64,000 nt of DNA, taken from positions 4,788 to 68,787 of the forward strand of contig CAYNJG010000009.1 of NCBI GenBank assembly GCA_964397295.1. Reading direction: 5' to 3'. Positions 51,163-61,300 of this stretch are shown here, piece after piece. Each line of letters opens with the position of its first letter. Positions within the stretch are counted from its first letter, which is position 1. The notes beneath the pieces were generated by a model. The model worked only from the letters and a program-made list of their open reading frames with translations. It did no database searches and was not told where the DNA came from. This DNA comes from CAYNJG01 sp964397295 (GTDB taxonomy: Bacteria; Planctomycetota; Planctomycetia; Pirellulales; Pirellulaceae). A program made the position numbers and the translations under genes.

Positions 51163-51313
51163 CTCGCTCGACACCAACCTTTTTTTCATTTAATTTCAGA
51201 TTTAGCACCCAATAACACGCTTCCTTTGACGAACTCCCGAAGATTCCTAATTGTGCCGGACAAGCAGCCCATCTTTGGCTTGTCTGGCGAACTGCATCGT
51301 TGACGTAAACTTC

Positions 51314-52837
51314 ATGGCTGATCAATCTCTTTTCGTTCCCCTTGCCGTGCTTGTGGCATGTGTTGCCGGCAGTGCGGGACTCTTTGTTACCGATCGCATT
51401 CGGGGTCATTTTCTACAAAAAGGCTTTGTGGATCGCCCGAATGAGGCTCGAAAACAGCAGCAAACTGCCGTGGCTTACGGCGGCGGAACGGCTGTACTCT
51501 TAGCGGCAGTGTTTGCGATCTTTATCGTCAACGGTTTGTCCTCACGATGGACCGCCGGAAGCCTCGATCCCTGGCCACTCAGCGGATTGGCGCTAGCGGC
51601 TGTGTTGATGTGGGCCGTCGGTCTTTACGACGACATCTACAACATGCGGGGAACGACAAAGCTGCTTTGGCAGTTCGTCGCTGCTTGTCTTGTGGTATTG
51701 CCTGGCTCGGGCCTCGTCATCGAAAGAGTGGCCATGCTGGGAACAACGTTCTCGTTGGGATATCTCGGAATTCCATTGGCAATACTCTGGATTCTGGCTG
51801 CCATCAATTCGCTCAATCTGCTGGACGGAATGGATGGCTTGGCGTCCAGCGTCGGACTCTTGTTCAGTCTCACCATTGGCGTGATGGCCATTTGCACTGG
51901 CCGCTGGACGGAAGCGATCGTTGCGATGGCACTCGCGGGTAGCTTGGTCGGATTCCTACGATACAACTGGCCGCCAGCGACGATCTACTTGGGTGATTCG
52001 GGCAGCATGTTGATTGGCCTCGTGCTGGGCGCGCTTTCCATTCGATGTGAGGTCAAAGATGCCGCATCGATCGCCGTAGCCGCACCGCTTGCCATGTTTG
52101 CAATTCCGTTGATTGATTCCGCGGCAGCAATCGTTCGCCGGAAGTTTACCGGACGCAGCATGTACGCAACGGACCGAGGACACATTCATCATCGTTTATT
52201 GACGCAAGGTCTTACCAATCGCCAAGCTTTGTATTTGATTATCGGGTTGTGCTCCATCACCTGTTTCGGCGCGATCTTGGATGTCTACTTTCGCAAGGTG
52301 CAGTTCCCGTTTGGTGCCATCGCGGTTGGCATCGTGATTCTCATCCTGTTGAGCACACGCATTTTCGGAAACTCGGAACTGTCGCTTTTGAACAATCGAT
52401 TGGGCGGCCTGATGCGACGTATCTTTCCGGCTTCTACTCCTCGCACGGCAAGTGTCCGACTACAAGGAACTCTTGAGTGGGACAGGGTGTGGCAAGGATT
52501 GCTCGATACGACGTCACGCTTCAACTTGATCCACGCTCGGATGAGCCTTCAGTTGCCGGACTTGCATGAAGATTTTTACGCAACCTGGCGGTCTCGATCT
52601 CGAGCAAAAACGGAACAACGCTGGACCGTAGATCTACCACTGACCCATAAGAATCGCCCAATTGGCATGCTCAGTGTGATTGGCGTGCAAGACGAAACCA
52701 CCGTTGCTCCCGGTCTGAGTGAATTGTCCGACTTCGTGGAGGAGCTGGAAAAGCAACTCGGCCAAATCATCGAGCAAGAGCGAGAACGCCGAGCCACGGT
52801 TCGCGAAACAGTGGCCCTTCAACCTGCAATAAAATAA
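51314..52837 (+). CDS. WecA/MraY-type polyprenyl-phosphate sugar-1-phosphate transferase
   Basis: A 507-residue enzyme expected to start repeat-unit assembly by moving a sugar-1-phosphate to undecaprenyl phosphate. The family signature runs through ALAAVLMWAVGLYDDIYNMR (DD), NLLDGMDGLASSVGLL, YLGDSGSMLIGLVLGALSIR and RGHIHHRLLTQGL (cytoplasmic His loop). About 11 helices cover residues 1-350. The last 150 residues are soluble (LEWDRVWQGLLDTTSRFNLI, then LSDFVEELEKQLGQIIEQER), longer than in WecA, and may bind a partner. The ATG at 51314 begins the first helix; an upstream extension is Cys/Ser rich. Confidence 0.93.
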   Translation: MADQSLFVPLAVLVACVAGSAGLFVTDRIRGHFLQKGFVDRPNEARKQQQTAVAYGGGTAVLLAAVFAIFIVNGLSSRWTAGSLDPWPLSGLALAAVLMWAVGLYDDIYNMRGTTKLLWQFVAACLVVLPGSGLVIERVAMLGTTFSLGYLGIPLAILWILAAINSLNLLDGMDGLASSVGLLFSLTIGVMAICTGRWTEAIVAMALAGSLVGFLRYNWPPATIYLGDSGSMLIGLVLGALSIRCEVKDAASIAVAAPLAMFAIPLIDSAAAIVRRKFTGRSMYATDRGHIHHRLLTQGLTNRQALYLIIGLCSITCFGAILDVYFRKVQFPFGAIAVGIVILILLSTRIFGNSELSLLNNRLGGLMRRIFPASTPRTASVRLQGTLEWDRVWQGLLDTTSRFNLIHARMSLQLPDLHEDFYATWRSRSRAKTEQRWTVDLPLTHKNRPIGMLSVIGVQDETTVAPGLSELSDFVEELEKQLGQIIEQERERRATVRETVALQPAIK

Positions 52838-53076
52838 AAGATGATTTACGCTGCCGAATTCGGCCCTGGTTGGCTGCTTCATTTCTGAGTAATACGTGTA
52901 GGATCGATGGAATTCATCCGCTCGCTGTATTAAAACTAGCATAGGGGTAGTGGATGACAGGCCCATCAGGATCTGGCTAAACATCCCGAAATTTGGCAAC
53001 TTCCACGACAGACAACACCCCACGCGTCGGTCGCTGCTACACGGCGGTAACCTATTTTTTCTAGCGACGGCATCGC

Positions 53077-54858
53077 ATGAATGACGAAAATCCCAAACCA
53101 TCGATCTGGTATCCGATTCTCGTTTTTTTCGAGAGTGTGCAGATACGTTTGGGCAAAACGATCGGCAGCATGGCCGAATTCATGGAATGGGGATTCGGGA
53201 CTTTTATCGATTCGCTGTCGGCACCGTGGCGGTACCTTTGGCGGTACCTCGCGCAGTCGCGGATTGCAAAGCTAACGCAAGAGACGACAAGGTACATTGC
53301 TAAAAAGTCTGATGACTGGTTGTTTTGGCATCGAGATTTTCTAGCGGAGCGCGTATTTCCAAAGCGACTTTTGTTACGTCTCGATTGGCTCGCCAAACAA
53401 ACGGAGCTGTTTTTGTTCGAGCTCGATGAGTTTGGCAGTAAATGGTTCTTTTCTCGGGACTTCCGAAAACTCATTTGGGCAGCGCCCGCGGCCCTTTTGA
53501 GCGCACCGTTAGCGATCACGTTGGTTTTGGGTTTGCTGTATTCGCCCGCTCAAAAGATCCGTCACTACGAAGTCGCCCGATTTCAAGCAATCGAAGCCAA
53601 CGATCATCAGCGGGCTCAGTTTTTGCTCGCGAGGCTCAGTCAGCTTGGCTATCGAAGAGAAAAGCAAGCTCAGTTCGCATCCGCGATGGCGTTGGTCAAA
53701 GACGAGAAAGAACAAGCCGTGACGACCATTCGCGAGCTGGCGCCAGAGTCCGAACCAGGGTTTGCACCGGCACATCTTTGGTTGGCGGCGGCAATTCTGG
53801 ATGGTGAATTAGATGTCAAGCAACCGTGGACGCAAATCGAAACGCATGCAAATCATGCACGGCAACTCGAACCCCAAAACCCACTCGCTAAACGATTCTT
53901 AGTCGAGTGCAAAATGCAGCAGGGCAAGATCGACGACGCCGTGACGCAAATGGAAGAACTGAATGAAGTCTTTCCTGATCTCAATGCAGAGTTGGCGCAT
54001 CAATTCGCTAAGCGTGGAGATTTGGACAAAGCGAGAGAATGTGCACTCGACGCCGTGAAATTTCATCAACAGTTTCTTAAGGGTCAACAGTCAGAGCAAA
54101 CTGCGGAACAAAAAAACGCCAACGGATTCAACACCCTGACGATCAGAGGCTATCAACGGGTCGCTGAAGCTTATCGGCTTGTCGGTCAGGACGACGAAGA
54201 AATCGCGATGCTTCACCAAGCCATGCAAGCGTATCCAGAATCCGATGCCGCTCGCCAGATGCTGATTCAACGGCTCACCCAATTGACTTCCGATTTTCGA
54301 CTCTCCAGCACACAACAAAAGTCATACCTGCGGGAGCTGCTTCATGTGGATCCGCTGAACGAAGCGAGCCTGAAACGTATCGTGGCCATGGTTCGCGAAA
54401 ATGGCGACCGAGAACAAGCATTCTTGCAAAGCTTAGCCGACGATCCGGACACTCCGCCGACATTGACCAAAGCTATGGGTGATGTGCATCTCGCGTTGGA
54501 GCAATACGAACCAGCGAGAAAGCTGTACGAGCTAACGTGTGAACGGAATGACAAGATGGCTTATTCCTGGAACAATCTCGCGTGGATTAATAGCAACGTC
54601 GAACCGATTAATCTGAACAAGGCGCTCGAGCTTACCGACCGTGCTTTGGCAGCAAAACAAGACGCGAACTTTTACGAGACACGTGGGCAAATCTTGGTCA
54701 AAATGGAACGCTGGGACGAAGCCATTCAGAACCTGGAACAGGCCCTTCGGCGCGCCGTGCCGAACCCAGAAAATGCTCATCGTTCACTGGCGATGATTTA
54801 CGACGAACTCAAAAAGCCCGAACAAGCAGCTGCTCACCGAGCGCTTGCCGACCGCTAG
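53077..54858 (+). CDS. membrane-anchored TPR protein (paralog 1)
   Basis: A 593-residue protein. Residues 1-125 are amphipathic and basic with several Trp/Arg-rich helices (ESVQIRLGKTIGSMAEFMEW, LSAPWRYLWRYLAQSRIAKL). One membrane helix lies near residue 135-155 (AAPAALLSAPLAITLVLGLL). The rest is TPR repeats (LARLSQLGYRREKQAQF, NNLAWINSNVEPINLNKALE, ETRGQILVKMERWDEAIQNL). It is a paralog of the next gene, which begins directly after its stop. The position at the end of the polysaccharide locus suggests a scaffold for assembly or export, but no direct evidence exists here. Confidence 0.8.
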   Translation: MNDENPKPSIWYPILVFFESVQIRLGKTIGSMAEFMEWGFGTFIDSLSAPWRYLWRYLAQSRIAKLTQETTRYIAKKSDDWLFWHRDFLAERVFPKRLLLRLDWLAKQTELFLFELDEFGSKWFFSRDFRKLIWAAPAALLSAPLAITLVLGLLYSPAQKIRHYEVARFQAIEANDHQRAQFLLARLSQLGYRREKQAQFASAMALVKDEKEQAVTTIRELAPESEPGFAPAHLWLAAAILDGELDVKQPWTQIETHANHARQLEPQNPLAKRFLVECKMQQGKIDDAVTQMEELNEVFPDLNAELAHQFAKRGDLDKARECALDAVKFHQQFLKGQQSEQTAEQKNANGFNTLTIRGYQRVAEAYRLVGQDDEEIAMLHQAMQAYPESDAARQMLIQRLTQLTSDFRLSSTQQKSYLRELLHVDPLNEASLKRIVAMVRENGDREQAFLQSLADDPDTPPTLTKAMGDVHLALEQYEPARKLYELTCERNDKMAYSWNNLAWINSNVEPINLNKALELTDRALAAKQDANFYETRGQILVKMERWDEAIQNLEQALRRAVPNPENAHRSLAMIYDELKKPEQAAAHRALADR

Positions 54859-56916
54859 ATGGCCAGATCAAAAAAACGCTCGAGCCGCCGCAAGTCTCTT
54901 GGCAAGAAAATAGGCGATGGATTCAATTCTCTCACGGAAGCGATCGAGAAGTTTTTCAAGAACTTCTTTGGCAACATCGGCAAAGCTTTCAGCTTTATCG
55001 GTTCTCTCATCATTCCAACGTCGCTAACCAAGAAGGTCAACAAAGCGACGAAGTCGACCGGCAAAAAAGTTGGCAAGCGCGTTGGCGCGATCACGGAACA
55101 GGTCGAGAAAAAATTCACGAAGAGTGCCACGGGATTCTTTTCGACGTTGGGCTATGTCTTCCGAATCTTCCTACCCAAATCGCTCATGGATTGGTTCGAA
55201 AAACGATCCAAGGCCATTTCCAAATGGTTTGGAAAGTTCTTCAAGCGGCTCGGGAAAGGATTCACCACGTGGGCTGAGAACTATCTACCAAAATGGATAG
55301 TCGATTGGGGAAAAGCGTTTTCGAAAAAAGTACGTCGGGGCAGACGCACGGCATCCAAGTTCACAACGGCCTGGTGGAAGTCGCGAGACTACAACGCTCT
55401 CGCCTGGTCGCTGCCCGCTTTCCTACTGATGCTACCGTTGGTGAGCACGTTAGTATTGGCAAACGTGCAAAACGACACGAAAAAACAATTGCGCTACGTT
55501 CGAGTCATGTTCGATGCGTTGGAGAAAAAAGAGTATGCGACAGCTGATCTGTGTCGCAAGAAGCTGAGCCAACTGAATTACCGCAAGGGCGAGATGCTCG
55601 AATTCAATGCCGCTCTTGGACACTTGAACGAAAATCCACCGGACTATGAGACGGCTTATGAGAAAATAAAACCTCTCGCGCCGTTGCCAGAATTCGACGC
55701 GATCAAAAGCCTGACTGCCGAGCTTAATCCATCCGAACTCGACCAAAGTGACTTAGCCGCACGAGACACAGCGACGGCAGCTGGCAGCGAATCAACCGAA
55801 ACCGAAGAACCGCAAGAAGAATCTCAGCAACAAGGGCTTCCTGCAGCACATCTTTGGATCTCGAATGCCCTTTTGCAGGGGGATATTTCGGAGGAAACGG
55901 AAGCCGAAGGCTGGCTACTCATGAAAGCCCATGCGGACGCCGCATTGAACATCGAACCGAATAACAAATTCGGAAAGTATCTACACGTCAAATACTTCGA
56001 GGGCACTGGTCAAATCGCAAAAGCGGTCGGGCTGATGGAAAAACTAAAAAAAGAGTACGGCGAGTTTAACGGTGAACTGATGCAGCAGCATCTTTCCGCC
56101 GGTAAGCGGGAGCTTGCGAAAATAGCCGCTACTGATTTCATTCGCTACGCACGCGCCAACGAACCCCGATTGGTTGCCGTTGACTACGCGTATTGGTCGG
56201 CCGCATTGCAATTACTCGGACAAGTCGAAGAGGCAGCGCAACGCGCACGCGAGGGCGGGCAAAAGTACCCAAAGCATCCTGACATCAGTAATCTCGCAGC
56301 CATCAGTGTGCTGGCACAGTTGAACAGCACCGAAGAAACATCTCCGGAGTTCTTGCCACTGCTGTGCGAGGCTCACGGACTGAACAACGACAACCAGGTT
56401 TTAGTGAATCGGCTGGCGGCCCGACTGACTTACGAACCGTTCAAGGTTGAGTCGTTGCTGAAGGAAATGAAAGAGAAGAAAACCGTGACGGCCAATGTCT
56501 TCATCACGGCCGGAGAATTGCATCTTCGTGGCGGGCGAGTTCAGGAGGCCATGAAGTACTTTCAGGAAGCCATCGACTACGAGCCGGAAAGTGGGCTCGC
56601 TTACAACAATATGGCATGGGTCATGGGTAACACGGCACCGAAACGATTGCAAGCAGCGTTAGTCGCCGCAAACAAAGCTATCGAGATCGAAGCTCGACCT
56701 GAGTTCTTTGAAACACGTGGCCAGCTCCATTTGCAATTGGAAGACTGGGAAGCGGCACGAACTGATTTGGAAACCGCTCTGCGTGGAGTTCTTGTTGAAG
56801 CCGATCGATTGCGAGCTCACAGTTCGCTTGCAACCATCTACAAAAAACTCGGCAAGCCCGAACTGGCGAGTGCTCATCAAGCCCGTTCACAACGGCCAGC
56901 CGTTTCTAACTTCTAA
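54859..56916 (+). CDS. membrane-anchored TPR protein (paralog 2)
   Basis: A 685-residue protein matching the previous one in layout: a strongly basic N-terminal region of about 175 residues (MARSKKRSSRRKSLGKKIGD), one membrane helix around 178-198 (LAWSLPAFLLMLPLVSTLVL), then TPRs. Shared phrases are KKLSQLNYRKGEMLEFNAAL with the LSQLGYRREK of paralog 1, and NNMAWVMGNTAPKRLQAALV with NNLAWINSNVEPINLNKALE. An acidic Gln/Glu/Thr-rich insert near residues 295-325 (SESTETEEPQEESQQQ) is unique to this copy. Stop and start codons are directly adjacent, so the pair is translated from one message. Confidence 0.8.
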   Translation: MARSKKRSSRRKSLGKKIGDGFNSLTEAIEKFFKNFFGNIGKAFSFIGSLIIPTSLTKKVNKATKSTGKKVGKRVGAITEQVEKKFTKSATGFFSTLGYVFRIFLPKSLMDWFEKRSKAISKWFGKFFKRLGKGFTTWAENYLPKWIVDWGKAFSKKVRRGRRTASKFTTAWWKSRDYNALAWSLPAFLLMLPLVSTLVLANVQNDTKKQLRYVRVMFDALEKKEYATADLCRKKLSQLNYRKGEMLEFNAALGHLNENPPDYETAYEKIKPLAPLPEFDAIKSLTAELNPSELDQSDLAARDTATAAGSESTETEEPQEESQQQGLPAAHLWISNALLQGDISEETEAEGWLLMKAHADAALNIEPNNKFGKYLHVKYFEGTGQIAKAVGLMEKLKKEYGEFNGELMQQHLSAGKRELAKIAATDFIRYARANEPRLVAVDYAYWSAALQLLGQVEEAAQRAREGGQKYPKHPDISNLAAISVLAQLNSTEETSPEFLPLLCEAHGLNNDNQVLVNRLAARLTYEPFKVESLLKEMKEKKTVTANVFITAGELHLRGGRVQEAMKYFQEAIDYEPESGLAYNNMAWVMGNTAPKRLQAALVAANKAIEIEARPEFFETRGQLHLQLEDWEAARTDLETALRGVLVEADRLRAHSSLATIYKKLGKPELASAHQARSQRPAVSNF

Positions 56917-57136
56917 CAGACAGTAATCCAGCCAGTAAGTAATCCCGTAGCCAGCTGCGGAAGCTGGGCAACGTTTGACGGTTTCAACGCGCTATCGCTT
57001 ACCCTGTGAAGCGATTTCGTGTGCTATCACTGACGAGCGGCTTGAGAATCCTCGTCAACCGGTCTAACTTGAAGGCAGGTCTCGTGCTCATTCACTACTA
57101 CTATTTTTGGGCTTCCGTCTCACTTGAGAGCTTGTC

Positions 57137-58840
57137 ATGAATCGTTTTTTTTCCCCGGTATTTGCCTGCTTCATGTTGGCCTGCTTCGCCACCCTTGGAC
57201 ATGCAGAGTTACGACCGGCTGAGGTCGCGATTGTGGTGAATCGAAAGAGCCCGCAGTCGCAAAAGCTTGGAACCTACTACGCACAACAGCGAGGCATTCC
57301 GACGAAGAACATTTGTGCCGTCGACATGCCGATCACCGAAGAACTAGACCGAGCGACCTGGGACAAAACAATTCGTCCAGCCATTCGGCGATGGGTCGCA
57401 ACGAACCAACTGCAAGACAAGATTCGCTGCATGGTCACCACTTGGGACGTGCCATTGAAGATCGGTCCTTTAGCATCGGCCGATTCTGTAACTCGCCGAC
57501 GAGTAAAGCTGTTGAAGCTTGAACGCCAGCGGCGAATGAAGCGACTCTTGGATTTCTTAACCAAGTTCGACGAGATCGCTGCATCTAGCGCCCCTGCCAC
57601 CAACTTGGCCGGCTTAACCCCGGACTCCACACTACAAGCCGTAACGACCGAACTAGCTAGCCGACTCAAGGCATCAGAAGCTCGGATCAACGCACTTTCC
57701 AATGGAGAAGAAAAACAGACGGCCATCAATACACTTACTCAGTTGTCGGTCGCCACCGCAGGGCTGCAGGTCGTTACACAAAACATGGAGCGTGCTATTG
57801 ATGCGGGTAACGGTTCCGAACGCATGCAACAAGAGTACAACCTTGGCTTCGGAAGACTTAATGGGCTAAGAGAGGCGCAGGGTTTGATTGGCGGTCTGCC
57901 CGCCAGCATCGAACGCGACACCAACACAATCGTCGTGATCGAACGAGCCGATGGCATCGCGGGCACGGTCACATGGATTGACAACCAGTTGAACGAATTA
58001 GCATGGGCTACCGACCGCACGAAAAAGAACGAGACGTACTCGAGTTTCGACAGTGAACTATCGTTGGTACTGGAATCCAACTATCCGATTCTGCGTTGGC
58101 TTCCTAACTACCTGCACTACAACTACGACTCGGCGCCCATTCGCCAAGTCACGCGAACACTGATGATTTCACGATTGGAAGCACCAACATATCCGCTCAC
58201 CCAAGCCCTTATCGACAAAGCAATTGCGGTCGAAAAGACAGGGCTGACGGGAAAAGTTTACCTGGACGCTCTCGGCGTCGGATCACTGGTTAACTCCACC
58301 CCACCACAAGTTGGAAGCAGGCCCGATTACGACCGATCCGTTTTGCTCGCACACAAATTGATATCGGAAAACACGCAACTTGAAGTTGTCCTGAACAACA
58401 CACCGGAACTGTTTAAAGTCGGCGAATGCCCTGATACGGCACTTTATTGCGGCTGGTACGCATTGGCCCAGTATACGGATTCGTTCAAATGGAATCCGGG
58501 TTCGATCGGATATCACATGGCCAGTGCCGAAGCGTCCACAATTCGCAAGCCGGACAGCCAAGTTTGGTGTAAGCGGATGCTAGATGAGGGCGTGACAGGA
58601 ACGCTTGGCCCTGTCTACGAACCGTATCTGCTGGCATTTCCACGTCCGAACGAATTCTTCGCCATGCTATTGACTGGCAAGTTCACCTACATCGAAGCCG
58701 TGTATCGATCCAAGACAACGAATTCCTGGACCATCACGACAATCGGAGATCCGCTTTATAACCCATTCAAAGCGAAACCCGCGTTAACTACGCCTCCAAC
58801 CGATTACGCACGTGTTCTTGGTTCGCTGCTGAACAACTAA
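57137..58840 (+). CDS. TIGR03790-family exported protein
   Basis: A 567-residue protein with a Sec signal peptide (FACFMLACFATLGHA, cleavage near HAE). The first part EVAIVVNRKSPQSQKLGTYY, AQQRGIPTKNICAVDMPITE and RCMVTTWDVPLKIG matches the TIGR03790 family of unknown function common in planctomycetes. Late conserved blocks are IGYHMASAEASTIRKPDSQV, GVTGTLGPVYEPYLLAFPRP and TNSWTITTIGDPLYNPF. The middle insert (residues about 120-260) is helical and Ala/Glu/Arg rich. It is followed by a strong terminator. I can suggest envelope location only. Confidence 0.87.
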   Translation: MNRFFSPVFACFMLACFATLGHAELRPAEVAIVVNRKSPQSQKLGTYYAQQRGIPTKNICAVDMPITEELDRATWDKTIRPAIRRWVATNQLQDKIRCMVTTWDVPLKIGPLASADSVTRRRVKLLKLERQRRMKRLLDFLTKFDEIAASSAPATNLAGLTPDSTLQAVTTELASRLKASEARINALSNGEEKQTAINTLTQLSVATAGLQVVTQNMERAIDAGNGSERMQQEYNLGFGRLNGLREAQGLIGGLPASIERDTNTIVVIERADGIAGTVTWIDNQLNELAWATDRTKKNETYSSFDSELSLVLESNYPILRWLPNYLHYNYDSAPIRQVTRTLMISRLEAPTYPLTQALIDKAIAVEKTGLTGKVYLDALGVGSLVNSTPPQVGSRPDYDRSVLLAHKLISENTQLEVVLNNTPELFKVGECPDTALYCGWYALAQYTDSFKWNPGSIGYHMASAEASTIRKPDSQVWCKRMLDEGVTGTLGPVYEPYLLAFPRPNEFFAMLLTGKFTYIEAVYRSKTTNSWTITTIGDPLYNPFKAKPALTTPPTDYARVLGSLLNN

Positions 58841-59202
58841 GCCGACACATTTCCTGCCGGTCGTAGATCCCGGTTTCTTGGGAATCGATTTCGCACAAAG
58901 CCCCAGCGTGGACGACACTTCCTTCGTGTGCCGCCCCGCTGGGGCTTTGTTTTTGCTGTGACCGTCTTCCGGGTCCTTACGGACCCGGCAAGGGATGTGT
59001 CAGCCCTTCAGGCTTCAGGCGAATCAGGCTTCGGGGTGGCGGCGGCCTTGGCCTCGGATTGTGGGCGTGCCCTATTCATTTCCCACCTTATTCACTCCCC
59101 ACTGGCGCGCATCATTCTTGCTGGATCCGTTTAGAAAAATAACCAGAAAGTGCTCAACATCGCTTAAGAAGAAACTTGGATGCTCAAACAATCAGGTGCT
59201 TG
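58841..59202. other. intergenic region with terminator and hairpins
   Basis: 362 bp between converging genes. It contains the terminator at 58896-58954 and a second perfect hairpin CCGGGTCC-ttac-GGACCCGG at 58969-58988. The following stretch is GC-rich (TTCAGGCTTCAGGC, GTGGCGGCGGCC). No gene is evident. Confidence 0.6.
58896..58954 (+). terminator. strong intrinsic terminator after the TIGR03790 gene
   Basis: CAAAGCCCCAGCG (58896-58908) is perfectly complementary to CGCTGGGGCTTTG (58937-58949), which runs into TTTTTG. The 28-nt loop contains a further weak stem. A run of A before the left arm is missing, so it probably acts mainly in the plus direction. Confidence 0.85.
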
Positions 59203-60195
59203 CTACGACTTGCAGAGCTTCACGGCCAACTCAACCGCTTCTACAAAACTTGAAACGTTTGCGGTACCTTTCCACGCCAGGTCGAGAGCTGTGCCATGGT
59301 CGACCGACGTACGCACAATCGGCAGTCCAAGCGTCACGTTCACTGCATTGTCGAAGGCCAATGCCTTCAGAGGAATCAATCCTTGGTCGTGATACATGCA
59401 GATGTAGCCATCCGTCTTCTCTCGGATCGATGGGATAAACGCGGTATCCGCCGGTAGCGGACCCACTACATCGATTCCCGACGCCTTCGCTTGATCGACG
59501 GCTGGCTGGATGATCGTCTCTTCTTCTCGGTTTCCAAATAAACCGCCCTCCCCTGCATGTGGATTCAATCCGCACACGACCATCCGTGCGGCATGTCCGC
59601 GTACTCGCGTCAGTGCTTCGTGACTCAGTTCGATTGCGTCCAGCACGCGCTGTTGCGATAGCAAACTGGGAACTTCGTCCAACCCAACGTGGGCCGTGAC
59701 GACGCTACAAGTGATTTCTTTGCTGGTCAGCATCATGCAGATGCGCGGTGCGTTGGTTCTATCCTGAAGGATCTCCGTGTGACCGGGATAAGCGATTCCA
59801 CCTGCATTGAACGCATCTTTGTTGATTGGACCGGTCACCATGCCTGCAACGGAACCGGCCACGCACGCGTCAATTGCTTGTGTCACATAGTCGTACGACG
59901 CGCGGCCCGTGTATGCATTCACGACGCCCGGTTCGAACTGCGCGAGTTCGATGTTTGGCACGTCTACGACAACAGCGTTCGATTGACTGGCTAGTTCTTC
60001 GAGCAACACGGTCGGCGGCAGCACAAGGTCCAGCCTTTCCGCGACCGCGGACAATACACGAACATCAGCGAAAAGAACGGGTCGACAAATCGACAAGACC
60101 TTTTCGATCACCCGCAAGGAAAGTTCGGGGCCAACACCTGCCGGATCACCCGTGGAAATTGCAATGCTGGGTAGCGCAGAATTTGCGGGGCTCAT
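59203..60195 (-). CDS. pdxA: 4-hydroxythreonine-4-phosphate dehydrogenase
   Basis: A 330-residue enzyme of the DXP-dependent pyridoxal phosphate pathway, oxidising 4-phosphohydroxy-L-threonine with NAD(P). The N-terminus IAISTGDPAGVGPELSLRVI is the family signature. The metal/substrate motif is GGIAYPGHTEILQDRT; the later metal His is in YICMYHDQGLIPLKALAFDN, and VRTSVDHGTALDLAWKGTAN closes the active site. The length of 330 matches PdxA. It is convergent with the TIGR03790 gene and 185 bp downstream of the glycine-zipper gene on the same strand. Confidence 0.96.
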   Translation of the reverse strand: MSPANSALPSIAISTGDPAGVGPELSLRVIEKVLSICRPVLFADVRVLSAVAERLDLVLPPTVLLEELASQSNAVVVDVPNIELAQFEPGVVNAYTGRASYDYVTQAIDACVAGSVAGMVTGPINKDAFNAGGIAYPGHTEILQDRTNAPRICMMLTSKEITCSVVTAHVGLDEVPSLLSQQRVLDAIELSHEALTRVRGHAARMVVCGLNPHAGEGGLFGNREEETIIQPAVDQAKASGIDVVGPLPADTAFIPSIREKTDGYICMYHDQGLIPLKALAFDNAVNVTLGLPIVRTSVDHGTALDLAWKGTANVSSFVEAVELAVKLCKS

Positions 60196-60380
60196 TGCCG
60201 TTCGCTTCTTCGGTGTGGGAGGATCAGATCAACAAAAAACAGCAGACTGGATCGTGTCCAACCTGCTGTCCTCTTCTATTCTGACACATCGTTGTGTCGC
60301 CGTAACCCGTGTGTTGGGCGTTTTATCCTGGCTTTTGTAGACCTTGGCCAAAGGATCTCGCGAAGTATTTGCAGCCTCCG

Positions 60381-61031
60381 TTACCAGTAGCGATGGAACT
60401 GACGTCGCGAAGGATAAGTCGGAAAAGCGGGCCGCGTTGCATATCGCACGCGAGGCGCGGGAACAACATATTCTTTTTGAACGATAACCTGTGGTGGTCT
60501 TCTTACAGGTACAGATTTTCGAACAACAACAGTTTCCGTCGCTGCCGCATGCGGTGCTTGTTGCATTGCCGTGATAACGTTTTCGCTCACGCCACTTTTG
60601 TGCAAAGCAATGATCTCGTGCGTCCCGATATGGTCAACCACGCCATTGGTGCGAATCTGGTTCACGATGACCGAATCGCCCAAGCCGTTGCGCGACATGG
60701 ATACAACATCATTGATGGTGACAGCGCGACCAAGCACCTGCTGTTGCTGATGTTGTTGCCATGCTTGGCGATGGGCTTGCTGATGATAGTATCGTTGCCG
60801 CGCTACGTTTTGGTCCTTGGCATTTCCAACCAAGCCACCAGCAATAGCGCCGACAGCGCCACCAATGAGCGCACCTTCAGGGGTTTCGTCATTTTGGTGG
60901 CCAATGATGCCGCCAATGACTGCACCGGCAATTCCGCCAACAGCGGCGTCTTGATTTCGGTAGCTCTGAGCTTGAGAAGTACCGCACAATGCAATTACGG
61001 TTACGACGGAAAGAAAAGTTCGCCACGTCAT
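60381..61031 (-). CDS. glycine-zipper envelope protein with Gln-rich linker
   Basis: A 216-residue exported protein: signal peptide MTWRTFLSVVTVIALCGTSQ, then a glycine zipper made of two halves (GGIAGAVIGGIIG and GALIGGAVGAIAGGLVGN) that should form a membrane-associated hairpin. Next is a Gln/His-rich run (YYHQQAHRQAWQQHQQQQ). A later segment VVSMSRNGLGDSVIVNQIRT and EIIALHKSGVSENVITAMQQ looks like two related helical repeats. The C-terminus is basic and Pro/Tyr rich. The ATG at 61031 is chosen for the signal peptide, although the frame continues upstream. Function unknown; outer-membrane association is likely. Confidence 0.78.
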   Translation of the reverse strand: MTWRTFLSVVTVIALCGTSQAQSYRNQDAAVGGIAGAVIGGIIGHQNDETPEGALIGGAVGAIAGGLVGNAKDQNVARQRYYHQQAHRQAWQQHQQQQVLGRAVTINDVVSMSRNGLGDSVIVNQIRTNGVVDHIGTHEIIALHKSGVSENVITAMQQAPHAAATETVVVRKSVPVRRPPQVIVQKEYVVPAPRVRYATRPAFPTYPSRRQFHRYW

Positions 61032-61300
61032 CCTGACATCTCCGAACAAAATTGGAATCTTAGTATGGCGGTTCTGCACGCAGCCGAGCTCCGCCCGACA
61101 TCTGCTTACAAAACGGTGTGCCAACCGAAGATACGTTGTTGAAATTCAAATGGTTCACAGGCGAACTAAGTAGTAGTCATGGCTTCCTGCTCGCAAGTCA
61201 GCCCTAATCGCCTGGTTCACTCAATGTCATCGGAACCTGGAAGCGGTGACCCTAACGAATATTCCGATTTCGCAAGCTTGCGCAAGCAGTGCTTTCGCGG

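Noticed and set aside
60309..61142. 277-codon plus-strand ORF over the glycine-zipper gene
   Set aside because: It is antisense to a gene with a clear signal peptide and glycine zipper, and its own product shows no recognisable features.
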